From CAVUOA01 sp963742955 (GTDB lineage: Bacteria; Bacteroidota; Ignavibacteria; Tepidaquicellales; OLB5), in the NCBI GenBank assembly GCA_963742955.1, contig CAVUOA010000009.1:496001-560000 (forward strand): 64,000 bases of DNA, given 5' to 3'. Of the stretch, positions 45,863-53,900 are shown one piece after another. Within the stretch, counting starts at the first letter, position 1. Each line of letters opens with the position of its first letter. A program made the translations under genes and the position numbers. The notes beneath the pieces were generated by a model that was given only the letters and a program-made list of their open reading frames with translations, did no database searches and was not told the origin of the DNA.

Positions 45863-46231
45863 TTAAAATTCCAATCCGCCTTCTCTGGCACCATCTGCAA
45901 CGGCTTTTACTCTGCCGTGATAAAGATAACCATTTCTGTCAAAAACTACCTTCTTTATCTTATTTTCAATAGCTATGCGAGCAATAACTTTTCCAACTAT
46001 CTTACTCTTTGCAGTCTTAGCAACTTTATCTTTAAGCTCCTCTTTAACTTCCTTGCTTAGCGTAGATACTGTACATATAGTTTTCTTAGTATCATCGTCA
46101 ATTAACTGAGCATAAATATTATTCAGGCTCCTGAATACCACCAATCTGGGGTGCTCGGAATTTCCGGATACTTTTTTCCGTATTCTGTACTTTATTTTCT
46201 GACGTGAATTTAAGTTGTTTTTTACTGACAT
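45863..46231 (-). CDS. rplR: 50S ribosomal protein L18
   Basis: A 122-residue L18 with 'RIRKKVSGNSEHPRLVVFRSLNNIYAQLIDD' and 'KKVVFDRNGYLYHGRVKAVADGAREGGLEF', which bind 5S rRNA. It lies 34 nt after rplF. rpsE is displaced downstream by the inserted tRNA-Gln. Confidence 0.98.
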   Translation of the reverse strand: MSVKNNLNSRQKIKYRIRKKVSGNSEHPRLVVFRSLNNIYAQLIDDDTKKTICTVSTLSKEVKEELKDKVAKTAKSKIVGKVIARIAIENKIKKVVFDRNGYLYHGRVKAVADGAREGGLEF

Positions 46232-46265
46232 TTTATTTCAATTTAAAATCTAAAAAGCTGCAAAA

Positions 46266-46806
46266 TTATTTAGCTGCTGCTTTCCCTGCTTTTCTGCGGA
46301 TAAATTCTTTTTCATATTTTATACCTTTACCTTTATAAGGTTCCGGCGGTCTGAAGGACCTTATTTTTGCGGCAACCTGTCCAACGAGCTGTTTATCAAT
46401 GCCGGAAATAAGTATAGTTGTATCAGAAGGCACTTCAACCTTTATTCCATCAGGTGGTGAAAAAATAATAGGATGTGAATACCCGATATTTATAAATAAC
46501 TTATTTTGTCTAATTTCAGCTCTATAGCCAATTCCGACAAGGTCCAATCTTTTAGAAAATCCTGCTAGATACACCTGTAATCATGTTTTTCAATAGAATT
46601 GCATATAATCCATGCATGGCTTTTTCTCTCTTAATGTCTGATTTCCTTGTAAAAAGAACTTCGTCCCCTTTGACTTCAGAACTTATTATAGGATTTACAC
46701 TAAGTTTCATAGTGCCTTTCGGGCCGGTGACTTCAATATCATCACCTGATTTAGATACTTTTACTCCGCTGAGTATTTTAACCGGTTTTTTTCCTATTCT
46801 TGACAT
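46266..46806 (-). CDS. rplF: 50S ribosomal protein L6 (frameshift)
   Basis: L6 starting at ATG 46806 (MSRIGKKPVKILSGVKV). The first frame ends after 'LLKNMITGVSS', and the second supplies 'GFSKRLDLVGIGYRAEIRQNKLFINIGYSHPI...RPPEPYKGKGIKYEKEFIRRKAGKAAAK'. One extra A near 46562 explains the break. The total length is 3n+1, with 179 residues when corrected, normal for L6. An essential gene, so a sequence error is the sensible reading. Confidence 0.95.
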
Positions 46807-46819
46807 TTTTATATTTTTT

Positions 46820-47215
46820 TTACCAAATGTTACAGATAACTTCACCGCCAATACCTAGTTTTCTTGCTTCTTTATCTGTCATAATACCTCTTGATGTGGA
46901 AACAACAACGATACCCAATCCATTAAGTATCCTAGGTAATTCTTTATTCGAGACATACTTTCTTATTCCGGGCTTACTCACTCTTTCAAGTCCGAGTATA
47001 ACACTTTCATTATTACGGTATTTCAGTTTAATCCAAATACTCCCTTGTTTATTAGGAGTTTCCATCATCTTGTATTCACTAATCAATGAATTTTTTAGCA
47101 ATATTTCAGTTAGCTGCTTTTTCATATTTGAGGCAGGAATTTCAACATTTTTCTTACCTGCTGCAACCGCATTGCGAATACGAGTTAAATAATCTGATAT
47201 TGGGTCGGTATACAT
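46820..47215 (-). CDS. rpsH: 30S ribosomal protein S8
   Basis: A 131-residue S8 beginning 'MYTDPISDYLTRIRNAVAAGKKNVEIPASNMKKQLTEILL' and ending 'VVVSTSRGIMTDKEARKLGIGGEVICNIW'. It lies between rpsN and rplF in spc order. Confidence 0.98.
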   Translation of the reverse strand: MYTDPISDYLTRIRNAVAAGKKNVEIPASNMKKQLTEILLKNSLISEYKMMETPNKQGSIWIKLKYRNNESVILGLERVSKPGIRKYVSNKELPRILNGLGIVVVSTSRGIMTDKEARKLGIGGEVICNIW

Positions 47216-47251
47216 TTAAATTATAAAATTCTTTGAAATATTTTTTTTAAT

Positions 47252-47521
47252 TTACCAGCTAGCTTTTCTTATACCAGGAATTTTTCCTTCAAGAGCCAGC
47301 TTTCTGAACGTCAATCTTGACATTCCAAATTTCCTGTAATAACCCCTTGCCCTGCCGGTTACAGTGCATCTGTTATGAAGACGGACAGGGTTACTGTTGC
47401 GGGGAAGCATAGAAAGCGCTTCGAAATCCCCCTTATCTTTCAGGATTTTTCTCTTTTCCTGAAATTTAATTACTAATCTTTCGCGTTTTTTTTGTCTGGC
47501 GACCTGTGATGTCTTTGCCAA
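47252..47521 (-). CDS. rpsN: 30S ribosomal protein S14
   Basis: An 89-residue S14 of the longer, zinc-free type: no CxxC pairs are present. 'LSMLPRNSNPVRLHNRCTVTGRARGYYRKFGMSRLTFRKLALEGKIPGIRKASW' is diagnostic. It lies between rplE and rpsH. Confidence 0.97.
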   Translation of the reverse strand: MAKTSQVARQKKRERLVIKFQEKRKILKDKGDFEALSMLPRNSNPVRLHNRCTVTGRARGYYRKFGMSRLTFRKLALEGKIPGIRKASW

Positions 47522-47545
47522 TTGAACTCCTTAATAAAAAGTAAT

Positions 47546-48208
47546 TTATAATGCTTTTTTTACGAAAGGCATACCAAATGCCTTTAGCAGCTCTATCGCT
47601 TCGTTGTCTGTTTTTGCTGATGTTACAAACGTTAAATCCATTCCGAAAGTCTTTGCAACGTTATCGATATTAATCTCAGGAAATATCATTTGTTCTTTTA
47701 CACCGAGAGTATAGTTACCTCTGCCGTCGAACGATTTATCTGGAACTCCTCTGAAATCTCTGATCCTGGGAATTGCAACATTGATAAGCCGGTCAAGGAA
47801 CTCATACATTCTGGCTTTTCTAAGAGTTACTTTGCAGCCAATCTTCATTCCTTCTCTTAATTTAAAATTAGAAACGGACTTCTTTGCTTTTGTGATAACT
47901 GCCTTCTGCCCGACAATGCTTTCTATATCTTTTACTACCGTCTCCAATATCTTAGGGTCTTGTGTCGCTGCGCCAATACCAACGTTGATACTTATTTTCT
48001 CCAGCTTAGGTACCTGAAATACATTCTTATAATTGAATTTCTTGGAGAGTTCAGGTACTATTTCCTTCCTGTACATATCCATTAAACGCACCGGGACTTT
48101 TTCCTCAGTGAATGTTTCTTTGGCTTCTCCCTTTTTAGGCTTCTTGCTTTTGCTGTCTTCCTTGGGTGTTTCTTTTTTCTTAGTTTTTTCTTTTTTTGTA
48201 TTTTCCAT
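47546..48208 (-). CDS. rplE: 50S ribosomal protein L5 with basic N-terminal extension
   Basis: A 220-residue protein. From about residue 42, 'LMDMYRKEIVPELSKKFNYKNVFQVPKLEKISINVGIG' and later 'GVKEQMIFPEINIDNV' match L5 in full. The first 40 residues are a Lys/Glu/Thr-rich extension not found in most L5 proteins (usually about 180 residues). The ATG choice could in principle be later, but the extension frame is clean. It binds 5S rRNA in the central protuberance. Confidence 0.95.
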   Translation of the reverse strand: MENTKKEKTKKKETPKEDSKSKKPKKGEAKETFTEEKVPVRLMDMYRKEIVPELSKKFNYKNVFQVPKLEKISINVGIGAATQDPKILETVVKDIESIVGQKAVITKAKKSVSNFKLREGMKIGCKVTLRKARMYEFLDRLINVAIPRIRDFRGVPDKSFDGRGNYTLGVKEQMIFPEINIDNVAKTFGMDLTFVTSAKTDNEAIELLKAFGMPFVKKAL

Positions 48209-48234
48209 TGAGCCTTAGACTTTTAAACTCTTAA

Positions 48235-48570
48235 TTAACTTATAATAATTTCACCGCTTTTTTTACCGTATCTCATTCTCTTCTTATTACCCGAATCATC
48301 AGATATTATCTGCATTCCTATTCTTGTGGGTTCATTTGCCTTAGGGTCTATAAGCATTATATTTGAAATATGTATGGGTGCTTCTTTTTGTGTTATTCCC
48401 CCCTGCGGGTTTTTCTGAGTAGGCCTTGTATGCCTTTTAATTATATTCACACCTTCCACAATTACACTGTCTTTATCACGGAATATCTTTAAAATCTTTC
48501 CTTCTTTTCCCTTATGGTTACCTGAAATAACCTTAACCTTGTCATTTTTCTTTAATCTTGTCTTAAACAT
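48235..48570 (-). CDS. rplX: 50S ribosomal protein L24
   Basis: A 111-residue L24 with KOW motif 'KNDKVKVISGNHKGKEGKILKIFRDKDSVIVEGVNIIKRHTRPTQ' and 'GGITQKEAPIHISNIMLIDP'. It follows rplN by 1 nt. Confidence 0.98.
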   Translation of the reverse strand: MFKTRLKKNDKVKVISGNHKGKEGKILKIFRDKDSVIVEGVNIIKRHTRPTQKNPQGGITQKEAPIHISNIMLIDPKANEPTRIGMQIISDDSGNKKRMRYGKKSGEIIIS

Positions 48571-48571
48571 A

Positions 48572-48940
48572 TTACAATACCTCCGGCGCTAATGATATAA
48601 TTTTCATAAATTGTTTTTCTCTTAATTCTCTGGCAACAGGCCCAAATATCCTGGTGCCTCTTGGTTCATTTTCAGCATTAATAAGGACCGCTGCATTTTC
48701 ATCAAACCTGATATAAGTACCGTCTTTTCTTCTTGTTTCTTTTTTAGTTCTCACGACAACCGCTTTTGAAACTTCGCCTTTTTTCACTGCACCGCCGGGT
48801 ATGGCAGTTTTAACCGATACTACAATTAAGTCACCAACCCCTGCATATCTTCTGTCGGAACCGCCGAGTACTCTGATACACCTGACTTTTTTCGCCCCTG
48901 AATTATCGGCTACCACTAAGTTGCTTTCTTCCTGTATCAT
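48572..48940 (-). CDS. rplN: 50S ribosomal protein L14
   Basis: A 122-residue L14 beginning 'MIQEESNLVVADNSGAKKVRCIRVLGG' and ending 'GPVARELREKQFMKIISLAPEVL'. It lies between rpsQ and rplX. Confidence 0.98.
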   Translation of the reverse strand: MIQEESNLVVADNSGAKKVRCIRVLGGSDRRYAGVGDLIVVSVKTAIPGGAVKKGEVSKAVVVRTKKETRRKDGTYIRFDENAAVLINAENEPRGTRIFGPVARELREKQFMKIISLAPEVL

Positions 48941-48958
48941 TTTAAATTCTAGGTTTTA

Positions 48959-49273
48959 TTATTTAACTTTCTCAATAATTTCAACTAATCTCCATCTTTT
49001 TCTTGCACTTAAAGGTCTTGTTTCAGCAATTTTCACAATATCACCTTCGGTTGCCGTATTATTTTCATCGTGCGCAAGAAATTTAGTTGTCTTCTTAAAG
49101 TATTTTTTGTAAATAGGATGCTTCAATCTTCTTTCAATTTCAACAGCTATGGTTTTGTTCATCTTGGCGCTGACAACTTTTCCCACACGAACTTTTCTTC
49201 TCCCTCTTGTAATTTTTACCTCAGAAGACTTATCGGGAGCAATTGAAGCATTATTTTCTGTATTTTCGGTCAT
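48959..49273 (-). CDS. rpsQ: 30S ribosomal protein S17
   Basis: A 104-residue S17. The core 'GKVVSAKMNKTIAVEIERRLKHPIYKKYFKKTTKFLAHDE' and 'GDIVKIAETRPLSARKRWRLVEIIEK' are typical. About 20 extra N-terminal residues precede the core. It lies between rpmC and rplN. Confidence 0.97.
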   Translation of the reverse strand: MTENTENNASIAPDKSSEVKITRGRRKVRVGKVVSAKMNKTIAVEIERRLKHPIYKKYFKKTTKFLAHDENNTATEGDIVKIAETRPLSARKRWRLVEIIEKVK

Positions 49274-49281
49274 TACTTATA

Positions 49282-49491
49282 TTAGTTTTTCTTGTTTTCT
49301 GTTGATAATTCCCGTTCATTAAGAACCGAGTGTATTCTTGCAATGAGCTTTCTTGTGTTTTGAATACTCTTGAAATTCTCCAGCTGTCCAAGAGACCTCT
49401 GGAATCTCAGGTTTTCAAGACTTTCTGTCTCGTCTTTTAACCTTTGTTTCAAATCATCAGTAGAAAGTTCTCTTATTTCGTAAATTTTCAT
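49282..49491 (-). CDS. rpmC: 50S ribosomal protein L29
   Basis: A 69-residue L29 with 'IRELSTDDLKQRLKDETESLENLRFQRSLGQLENFKSIQNTRKLIARI'. It lies between rplP (12 nt) and rpsQ (8 nt). Confidence 0.97.
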   Translation of the reverse strand: MKIYEIRELSTDDLKQRLKDETESLENLRFQRSLGQLENFKSIQNTRKLIARIHSVLNERELSTENKKN

Positions 49492-49503
49492 GTTTAAAAA
49501 ATA

Positions 49504-49926
49504 TTATTCGTGATAATCAATCCTGGTTACAAATTTTGTTTTAATAGGAAGCTTATGGGAAGCAAGTCTCATAGCCTCATTAGCAACACTTTTTGTTACT
49601 CCGCCTACTTCAAACATAACAGTACCCGGTTTAACAACTGCAACCCAGTATTCAGGAGCTCCCTTGCCTTTGCCCATACGGGTTTCAGCGGGTTTTTTAG
49701 TAAACGGTTTATCCGGGAAAATCCTTATCCACACTTTACCGTCCCTTTTCATTTGTCTTGTAAGCGCTACCCTTGCTGCTTCAATTTGTCTTTGTGTAAT
49801 CCATGCAGCTTCGAGAGATTTCAAACCAAAATTGCCGAATGCAATTGAATTACCTCGGGTTGCCTTTCCTGCTCTTCTGCCCCTGTGTGCTTTTCTATAC
49901 TTTACTCTTTTTGGCATTAAAGCCAT
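49504..49926 (-). CDS. rplP: 50S ribosomal protein L16
   Basis: A 140-residue L16 with 'MPKRVKYRKAHRGRRAGKATRGNSIAFGNFGLKSLEAAWITQRQIEAARVALTR' and 'PDKPFTKKPAETRMGKGKGAPEYWVAVVKPG'. Start is MALMPKR; the internal ATG three codons in is the more usual L16 start. Located between rpsC and rpmC. Confidence 0.98.
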   Translation of the reverse strand: MALMPKRVKYRKAHRGRRAGKATRGNSIAFGNFGLKSLEAAWITQRQIEAARVALTRQMKRDGKVWIRIFPDKPFTKKPAETRMGKGKGAPEYWVAVVKPGTVMFEVGGVTKSVANEAMRLASHKLPIKTKFVTRIDYHE

Positions 49927-49960
49927 GATCTATCTCCTGATTAATGTAAAATCTTATAAA

Positions 49961-50593
49961 TTATTTTCTAATTAGCTTATCGCCTGTACAAATCCAGACT
50001 TTAACGCCAATCATTCCGTAAATTGTCGATGCTGCTAAACTTGCGTAATCTATATTACTCCTTAACGTCTGGAGAGGAATTCTACCTTCTTTAAACTGCT
50101 CACTGCGCGCAATTTCCGCCCCGTTAAGTCTTCCTCCGCAATATATTTTAATTCCCTCAGCGCCCATTCTCATGCATGATGCAATAGCGGTTTTTATAGC
50201 ACGCCTGTAAGACACTCTGTTAGAAATCTGGTTAGCAATTGTTTCTGCAACCAGATACGAATCGAGTTCAGGTTTCTTGATTTCAGTAACAAGGACCTTT
50301 ATTTCTTTATTAGTAATTTTTTTCAGCTCGCCCTCAAGATGAGTAATCTCTTTTCCGCTTTTTCCGATAACATAACCCGGGCGTGATGTATGAATTGTAA
50401 GAGTTATCTTCTTAGCTGTTCTTTCGACTTCTATTTTAGAGATACCTGCATTTTCAAACCTTTTCCTTATATAAGTTCTAATCATATTGTCTTCCATAAG
50501 CTTGGCCGAAAAGCTTTTATCATCATACCAGCTGGAATCCCAGTTATTAATTACGCCAAGCCTGAATCCGATAGGATGTGTTTTTTGTCCCAA
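49961..50593 (-). CDS. rpsC: 30S ribosomal protein S3
   Basis: A 210-residue S3 with 'MGQKTHPIGFRLGVINNWDSSWYDDK', KH-domain 'RPGYVIGKSGKEITHLEGELKKI' and 'MGAEGIKIYCGGRLNGAEIARSEQFKEGRIPLQTLRSNIDYA'. The C-terminal end is short after 'GVKVWICTGDKL'. It lies between rplV and rplP. Confidence 0.98.
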   Translation of the reverse strand: MGQKTHPIGFRLGVINNWDSSWYDDKSFSAKLMEDNMIRTYIRKRFENAGISKIEVERTAKKITLTIHTSRPGYVIGKSGKEITHLEGELKKITNKEIKVLVTEIKKPELDSYLVAETIANQISNRVSYRRAIKTAIASCMRMGAEGIKIYCGGRLNGAEIARSEQFKEGRIPLQTLRSNIDYASLAASTIYGMIGVKVWICTGDKLIRK

Positions 50594-50604
50594 TTATATC
50601 TCCT

Positions 50605-50955
50605 TTATCCTTGTTCTTTTTCTTCAACAATTATTGTTAAATGATTCGAGCGTTTTTTAACCCTGAACGCTCTGCCTTGAGGAGCTGGTAAAACTCTTTT
50701 CAATACCGGACCTCCGTCAACAAAAACTTTTTTCACAAAAACATTCTTTTCTTCGACTCTGCCGGTTTCAGACTTATTCGAAAGATTCGAAACAGCGGAT
50801 TTAAGAGTCAGTTCAACAACCTTAGATGCATGTTTGGGGCTGTAGTGCAAAATATTCAATGCTTCATCTACCGATTTACCTCTTATAAGGTCAACTACCA
50901 GCCTCATTTTCATTGGAGACGACGGTATATATCTTTTTATTGCTTTTGCTTCCAT
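50605..50955 (-). CDS. rplV: 50S ribosomal protein L22
   Basis: A 116-residue L22 with 'IPSSPMKMRLVVDLIRGKSVDEALNILHYSPKHASKVVELTLKSAVSN' and the tunnel-loop region 'GPVLKRVLPAPQGRAFRVKKRSNHLTIIV'. It lies 2 nt after rpsS and 11 nt before rpsC. Confidence 0.98.
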   Translation of the reverse strand: MEAKAIKRYIPSSPMKMRLVVDLIRGKSVDEALNILHYSPKHASKVVELTLKSAVSNLSNKSETGRVEEKNVFVKKVFVDGGPVLKRVLPAPQGRAFRVKKRSNHLTIIVEEKEQG

Positions 50956-50957
50956 AG

Positions 50958-51245
50958 TTATGCCTTAGGTGCTTTCTCTTCTTTTCTGGTTCCCGAATGA
51001 GCTCTGAAAATACGGGTTGGCGAGAACTCGCCTAATTTATGACCCACCATATTTTCAGTAACAAAAACCGGAACAAACTTATTCCCGTTGTGTACTGCAA
51101 AAGTATGCCCGACAAAATCAGGCGTAATTGTCGAAGACCTTGACCAGGTCTTAATAACTTTTTTCTGATTACTTTTATTGAGTTCTTCAACTTTGCTCAT
51201 AAGCTTAACATCAATAAAAGGCCCTTTTTTTAATGATCTTGGCAT
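50958..51245 (-). CDS. rpsS: 30S ribosomal protein S19
   Basis: A 95-residue S19 with 'MPRSLKKGPFIDVKLMSKVEELN', 'WSRSSTITPDFVGHTFAVHNGNKFVPVFVTENMVGHKLGEFSPTR'. It lies 8 nt after rplB. Confidence 0.98.
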   Translation of the reverse strand: MPRSLKKGPFIDVKLMSKVEELNKSNQKKVIKTWSRSSTITPDFVGHTFAVHNGNKFVPVFVTENMVGHKLGEFSPTRIFRAHSGTRKEEKAPKA

Positions 51246-51253
51246 CTATTTTA

Positions 51254-52078
51254 TTATTTCCTGCGTTTTACTATAAATTTGCTTGAACGATTCTTTTTCT
51301 TCCTGGTTTTGTATCCTTTAGTAGGCTTTCCCCATGGACTTACCGGATGACCGCCGCCTGAGGTTTTACCTTCACCGCCGCCCATTGGATGGTCAATAGG
51401 ATTCATGGCAACACCTCTCACGTGAGGTCTTATTCCAAGCCATCTTGAACGTCCTGCTTTACCCAAACTAATATTTTCATGTTCAAGGTTACTTACTACC
51501 CCTATTGTTGCTTTACAGACATTTAAAATCATCCTTACTTCACCTGATGGCAGCTTAATCTGAGTATACTTTTCATCCTTTGCGACTATTATACATGAGC
51601 TTCCGGCGCTTCTGGCTATTTGGCCGCCCTTACCGGGTTTAAGTTCGACATTATGTATAAAAGCTCCTAAGGGAATTCTGCCAATCGACATTGTGTTTCC
51701 GGTCTGTATATCGGCTTCATCTGAGGCAACAATAAAATTTCCCGTCTTAAGATTATCCGGAGCTATTATATACCTTTTTTCTCCATCTGAATAATTTACA
51801 AGAGCTATTCTTGCCGACCTGTTAGGGTCATATTCAATAGATTCAATTTTTCCTTCCACTCCCACTTTTTCTCTTTTGAAATCAATTACCCTATACATAC
51901 GCTTGTGACCACCGCCGCGTCTTCTGGAGGTAATTCTTCCTGTATTATTTCTGCCTCCTGATTTTTTGAGAGGCTTCAAAAGAGATTTTTCCGGAGCAGA
52001 CCTGGTTATGTCTTCAAATGAAGAAATAGAGTAAAATCTGGTTCCGGGAGTTATCGGTTTTAATTTTTTTAACGCCAT
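51254..52078 (-). CDS. rplB: 50S ribosomal protein L2
   Basis: A 274-residue L2 with 'GGRNNTGRITSRRRGGGHKRMYRVIDF' and the peptidyl-transferase region 'HPMGGGEGKTSGGGHPVSPWGKPTKGYKTRKKK'. It is the first S10-operon gene here. rplW, rplD, rplC and rpsJ, normally upstream, are replaced by a GAF-domain gene 28 nt away. Confidence 0.98.
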   Translation of the reverse strand: MALKKLKPITPGTRFYSISSFEDITRSAPEKSLLKPLKKSGGRNNTGRITSRRRGGGHKRMYRVIDFKREKVGVEGKIESIEYDPNRSARIALVNYSDGEKRYIIAPDNLKTGNFIVASDEADIQTGNTMSIGRIPLGAFIHNVELKPGKGGQIARSAGSSCIIVAKDEKYTQIKLPSGEVRMILNVCKATIGVVSNLEHENISLGKAGRSRWLGIRPHVRGVAMNPIDHPMGGGEGKTSGGGHPVSPWGKPTKGYKTRKKKNRSSKFIVKRRK

Positions 52079-52106
52079 TTTTTATACTTAATAAACAAAA
52101 TCTTTA

Positions 52107-53588
52107 TTAAATTTTTACTATGTCTCCGCCTTCACTTCTTGCAAGTTCAAACAAATTATCAAGTTCTCCCAAAAAATCATCTCTTGACATACCCAAATCA
52201 TCTAATCTTTTAATTGCAAACGAGGCTGTGAAACTGATATCTTTACCCTCTATATTATATATTTTCCCCGAAAGGGACTTTCTAATCTTTTCAATTTCAA
52301 GAAACACTTTTTCATCAGAGCTCACATCAGCAATTATGGCATATTTATTAGTATCTAATTTGTAAACCATGTTTTGCCCCGGTACTTTTTCCATAAGAAA
52401 ATCTGCAAGAATTTCCTCAATTTTATCATCACCTGCAAAATCATCTGAAAACGAATCAGGCTTATCTATACCAAAATATACACAGTACAAATTATTTTCA
52501 TTGAAGAGCCTGCATTTGCTAATCCCGCTGTCGAGCCCCATCAAAAAGTAATCTTTTCCCGGGAATATCCCATCATTACTTTCAGCCATCAGTCTCATCT
52601 TAAGCAGCAAATAAAACGGCAGCATCTGCTTATAAACCTTACTCAATATTTTCTGATTCATATGCAAATTCGACTTCTCATCAAACGCTGCCAGAGCCTC
52701 ACATTCCTCATCGAAAATAACCGGTAAACAACAAAACCAAAGGTCCGATTTTTTTTTCTCACTTCCCGAAAACATGAAAACCGATTTCTCTTCGACACCA
52801 ATGTTTCTAACTTCGATTTTCCTGCTCTCAGCAGAATTTAGCGCAACACTTTCACTCTCAACCACACCATTATAAAGTTCTTCGTTTTCCTTAGCCGAAT
52901 ATGCTTTGACTATCCTAAACTCATTATTAAACTTTACCGCAATATACAGGTGGTCAAAAACTACGTACCTTTCAAAAACTGACTTAATTACGCTGAAGAT
53001 ATCCTCTTTATTTTCGAGCTTCCCCGAAGCAAGAACTCCCAGCAGCCTGCCTTCAAACTCAAAATCTTCATTGAGGCTGAAGTACTTAATATAGTTAGTA
53101 ATACTTTCGGAAAACACCTGGAGTGTGTAAATATTTGGAGTTCCGAAGAAATTAAGTGTTTTACTTTCACAAAGAACAACCGCTATTGTTTCATCTTCAA
53201 GCAGCAGCGGATTTACTATTATAGATTTAGCCGGTGAATCTCCGGAATGGTATTCAATCAGACTCTTATCTTTATCAGCTTCGATATTAAAAATCTCAGA
53301 TTTTTTCCTCAAACATACAGTCGAAACGCAATCATTCCCTAAAGTGAATCTCTCTTTGTAAGAACCAACACGCCCATCATCCGAAACTGCAAGCAATTTG
53401 AACCCTTGCTTCGCTTTATTAAACCAATATACCGCAGCGCTATCAGCTCCGTAAAAATCTTTAATAAGCACAAGAAGATTTTTAATTGAGCTGTTAAATT
53501 TTTTGTCCGAATCAACGTCGCCTTCCTCAAAAAACTCAAATCCAAGCTCGCCCAATTCGTCACCCGTATTTTTGGGGTCAACTGCCAA
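52107..53588 (-). CDS. GAF-domain protein with degenerate GGDEF-like C-terminus
   Basis: A cytosolic 493-residue protein with no signal or membrane helix. The N-terminal region (about 35-175: 'NSSIKNLLVLIKDFYGADSAAVYWFNKAKQGFKLLAVSDDGRVG', 'IIVNPLLLEDETIAVVLCES') fits a GAF sensor, and a second GAF-like unit may cover about 185-330. The C-terminal 140 residues resemble a diguanylate cyclase fold, but the GGDEF site is absent (KLDTNKYAII sits there), so no catalytic activity is expected. The start is TTG. rplB follows 28 nt downstream. A signal-sensing role next to ribosomal genes is speculation. Confidence 0.65.
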   Translation of the reverse strand: MAVDPKNTGDELGELGFEFFEEGDVDSDKKFNSSIKNLLVLIKDFYGADSAAVYWFNKAKQGFKLLAVSDDGRVGSYKERFTLGNDCVSTVCLRKKSEIFNIEADKDKSLIEYHSGDSPAKSIIVNPLLLEDETIAVVLCESKTLNFFGTPNIYTLQVFSESITNYIKYFSLNEDFEFEGRLLGVLASGKLENKEDIFSVIKSVFERYVVFDHLYIAVKFNNEFRIVKAYSAKENEELYNGVVESESVALNSAESRKIEVRNIGVEEKSVFMFSGSEKKKSDLWFCCLPVIFDEECEALAAFDEKSNLHMNQKILSKVYKQMLPFYLLLKMRLMAESNDGIFPGKDYFLMGLDSGISKCRLFNENNLYCVYFGIDKPDSFSDDFAGDDKIEEILADFLMEKVPGQNMVYKLDTNKYAIIADVSSDEKVFLEIEKIRKSLSGKIYNIEGKDISFTASFAIKRLDDLGMSRDDFLGELDNLFELARSEGGDIVKI

Positions 53589-53843
53589 AATAGATTAGGG
53601 TATTGGTTGATTATTATGATTAACTTAAACGATGGTATTTCAAAACTGCGTGCTCATCAATTACCTTTCAGAAACGATAATTATATATTTAAAGAACCCC
53701 TACTTTTTATTGCACAGCTGCATAAAAATCATGGCACAGAATACAAATATATCAAAATTCATCATAAATGTCAATGTAAGCAATAATGCTAAATTAACAA
53801 TAACTTATACAATGCTTAATATATGGAAATGAGAAATAAATGT

Positions 53844-53879
53844 AAAAAAGGGCATTCTTATTGTTGAATGCCCTTTTTT
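53844..53879. terminator. Bidirectional terminator
   Basis: GGGCATTC/GAATGCCC with an 8-nt loop is flanked by A6 and T6. It follows the T9SS protein gene on the minus strand. The 255 nt between it and the GAF gene hold no convincing gene. Confidence 0.9.
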
Positions 53880-53900
53880 GGCTATTGAACCTGATATTGA

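Noticed and set aside
52107..53588. Active diguanylate cyclase
   Set aside because: The GGDEF active-site loop is missing; only the fold-like outline remains.
53632..53832. 66-residue plus-strand frame
   Set aside because: Low-complexity, AT-driven, no ribosome binding site, no recognisable domain.
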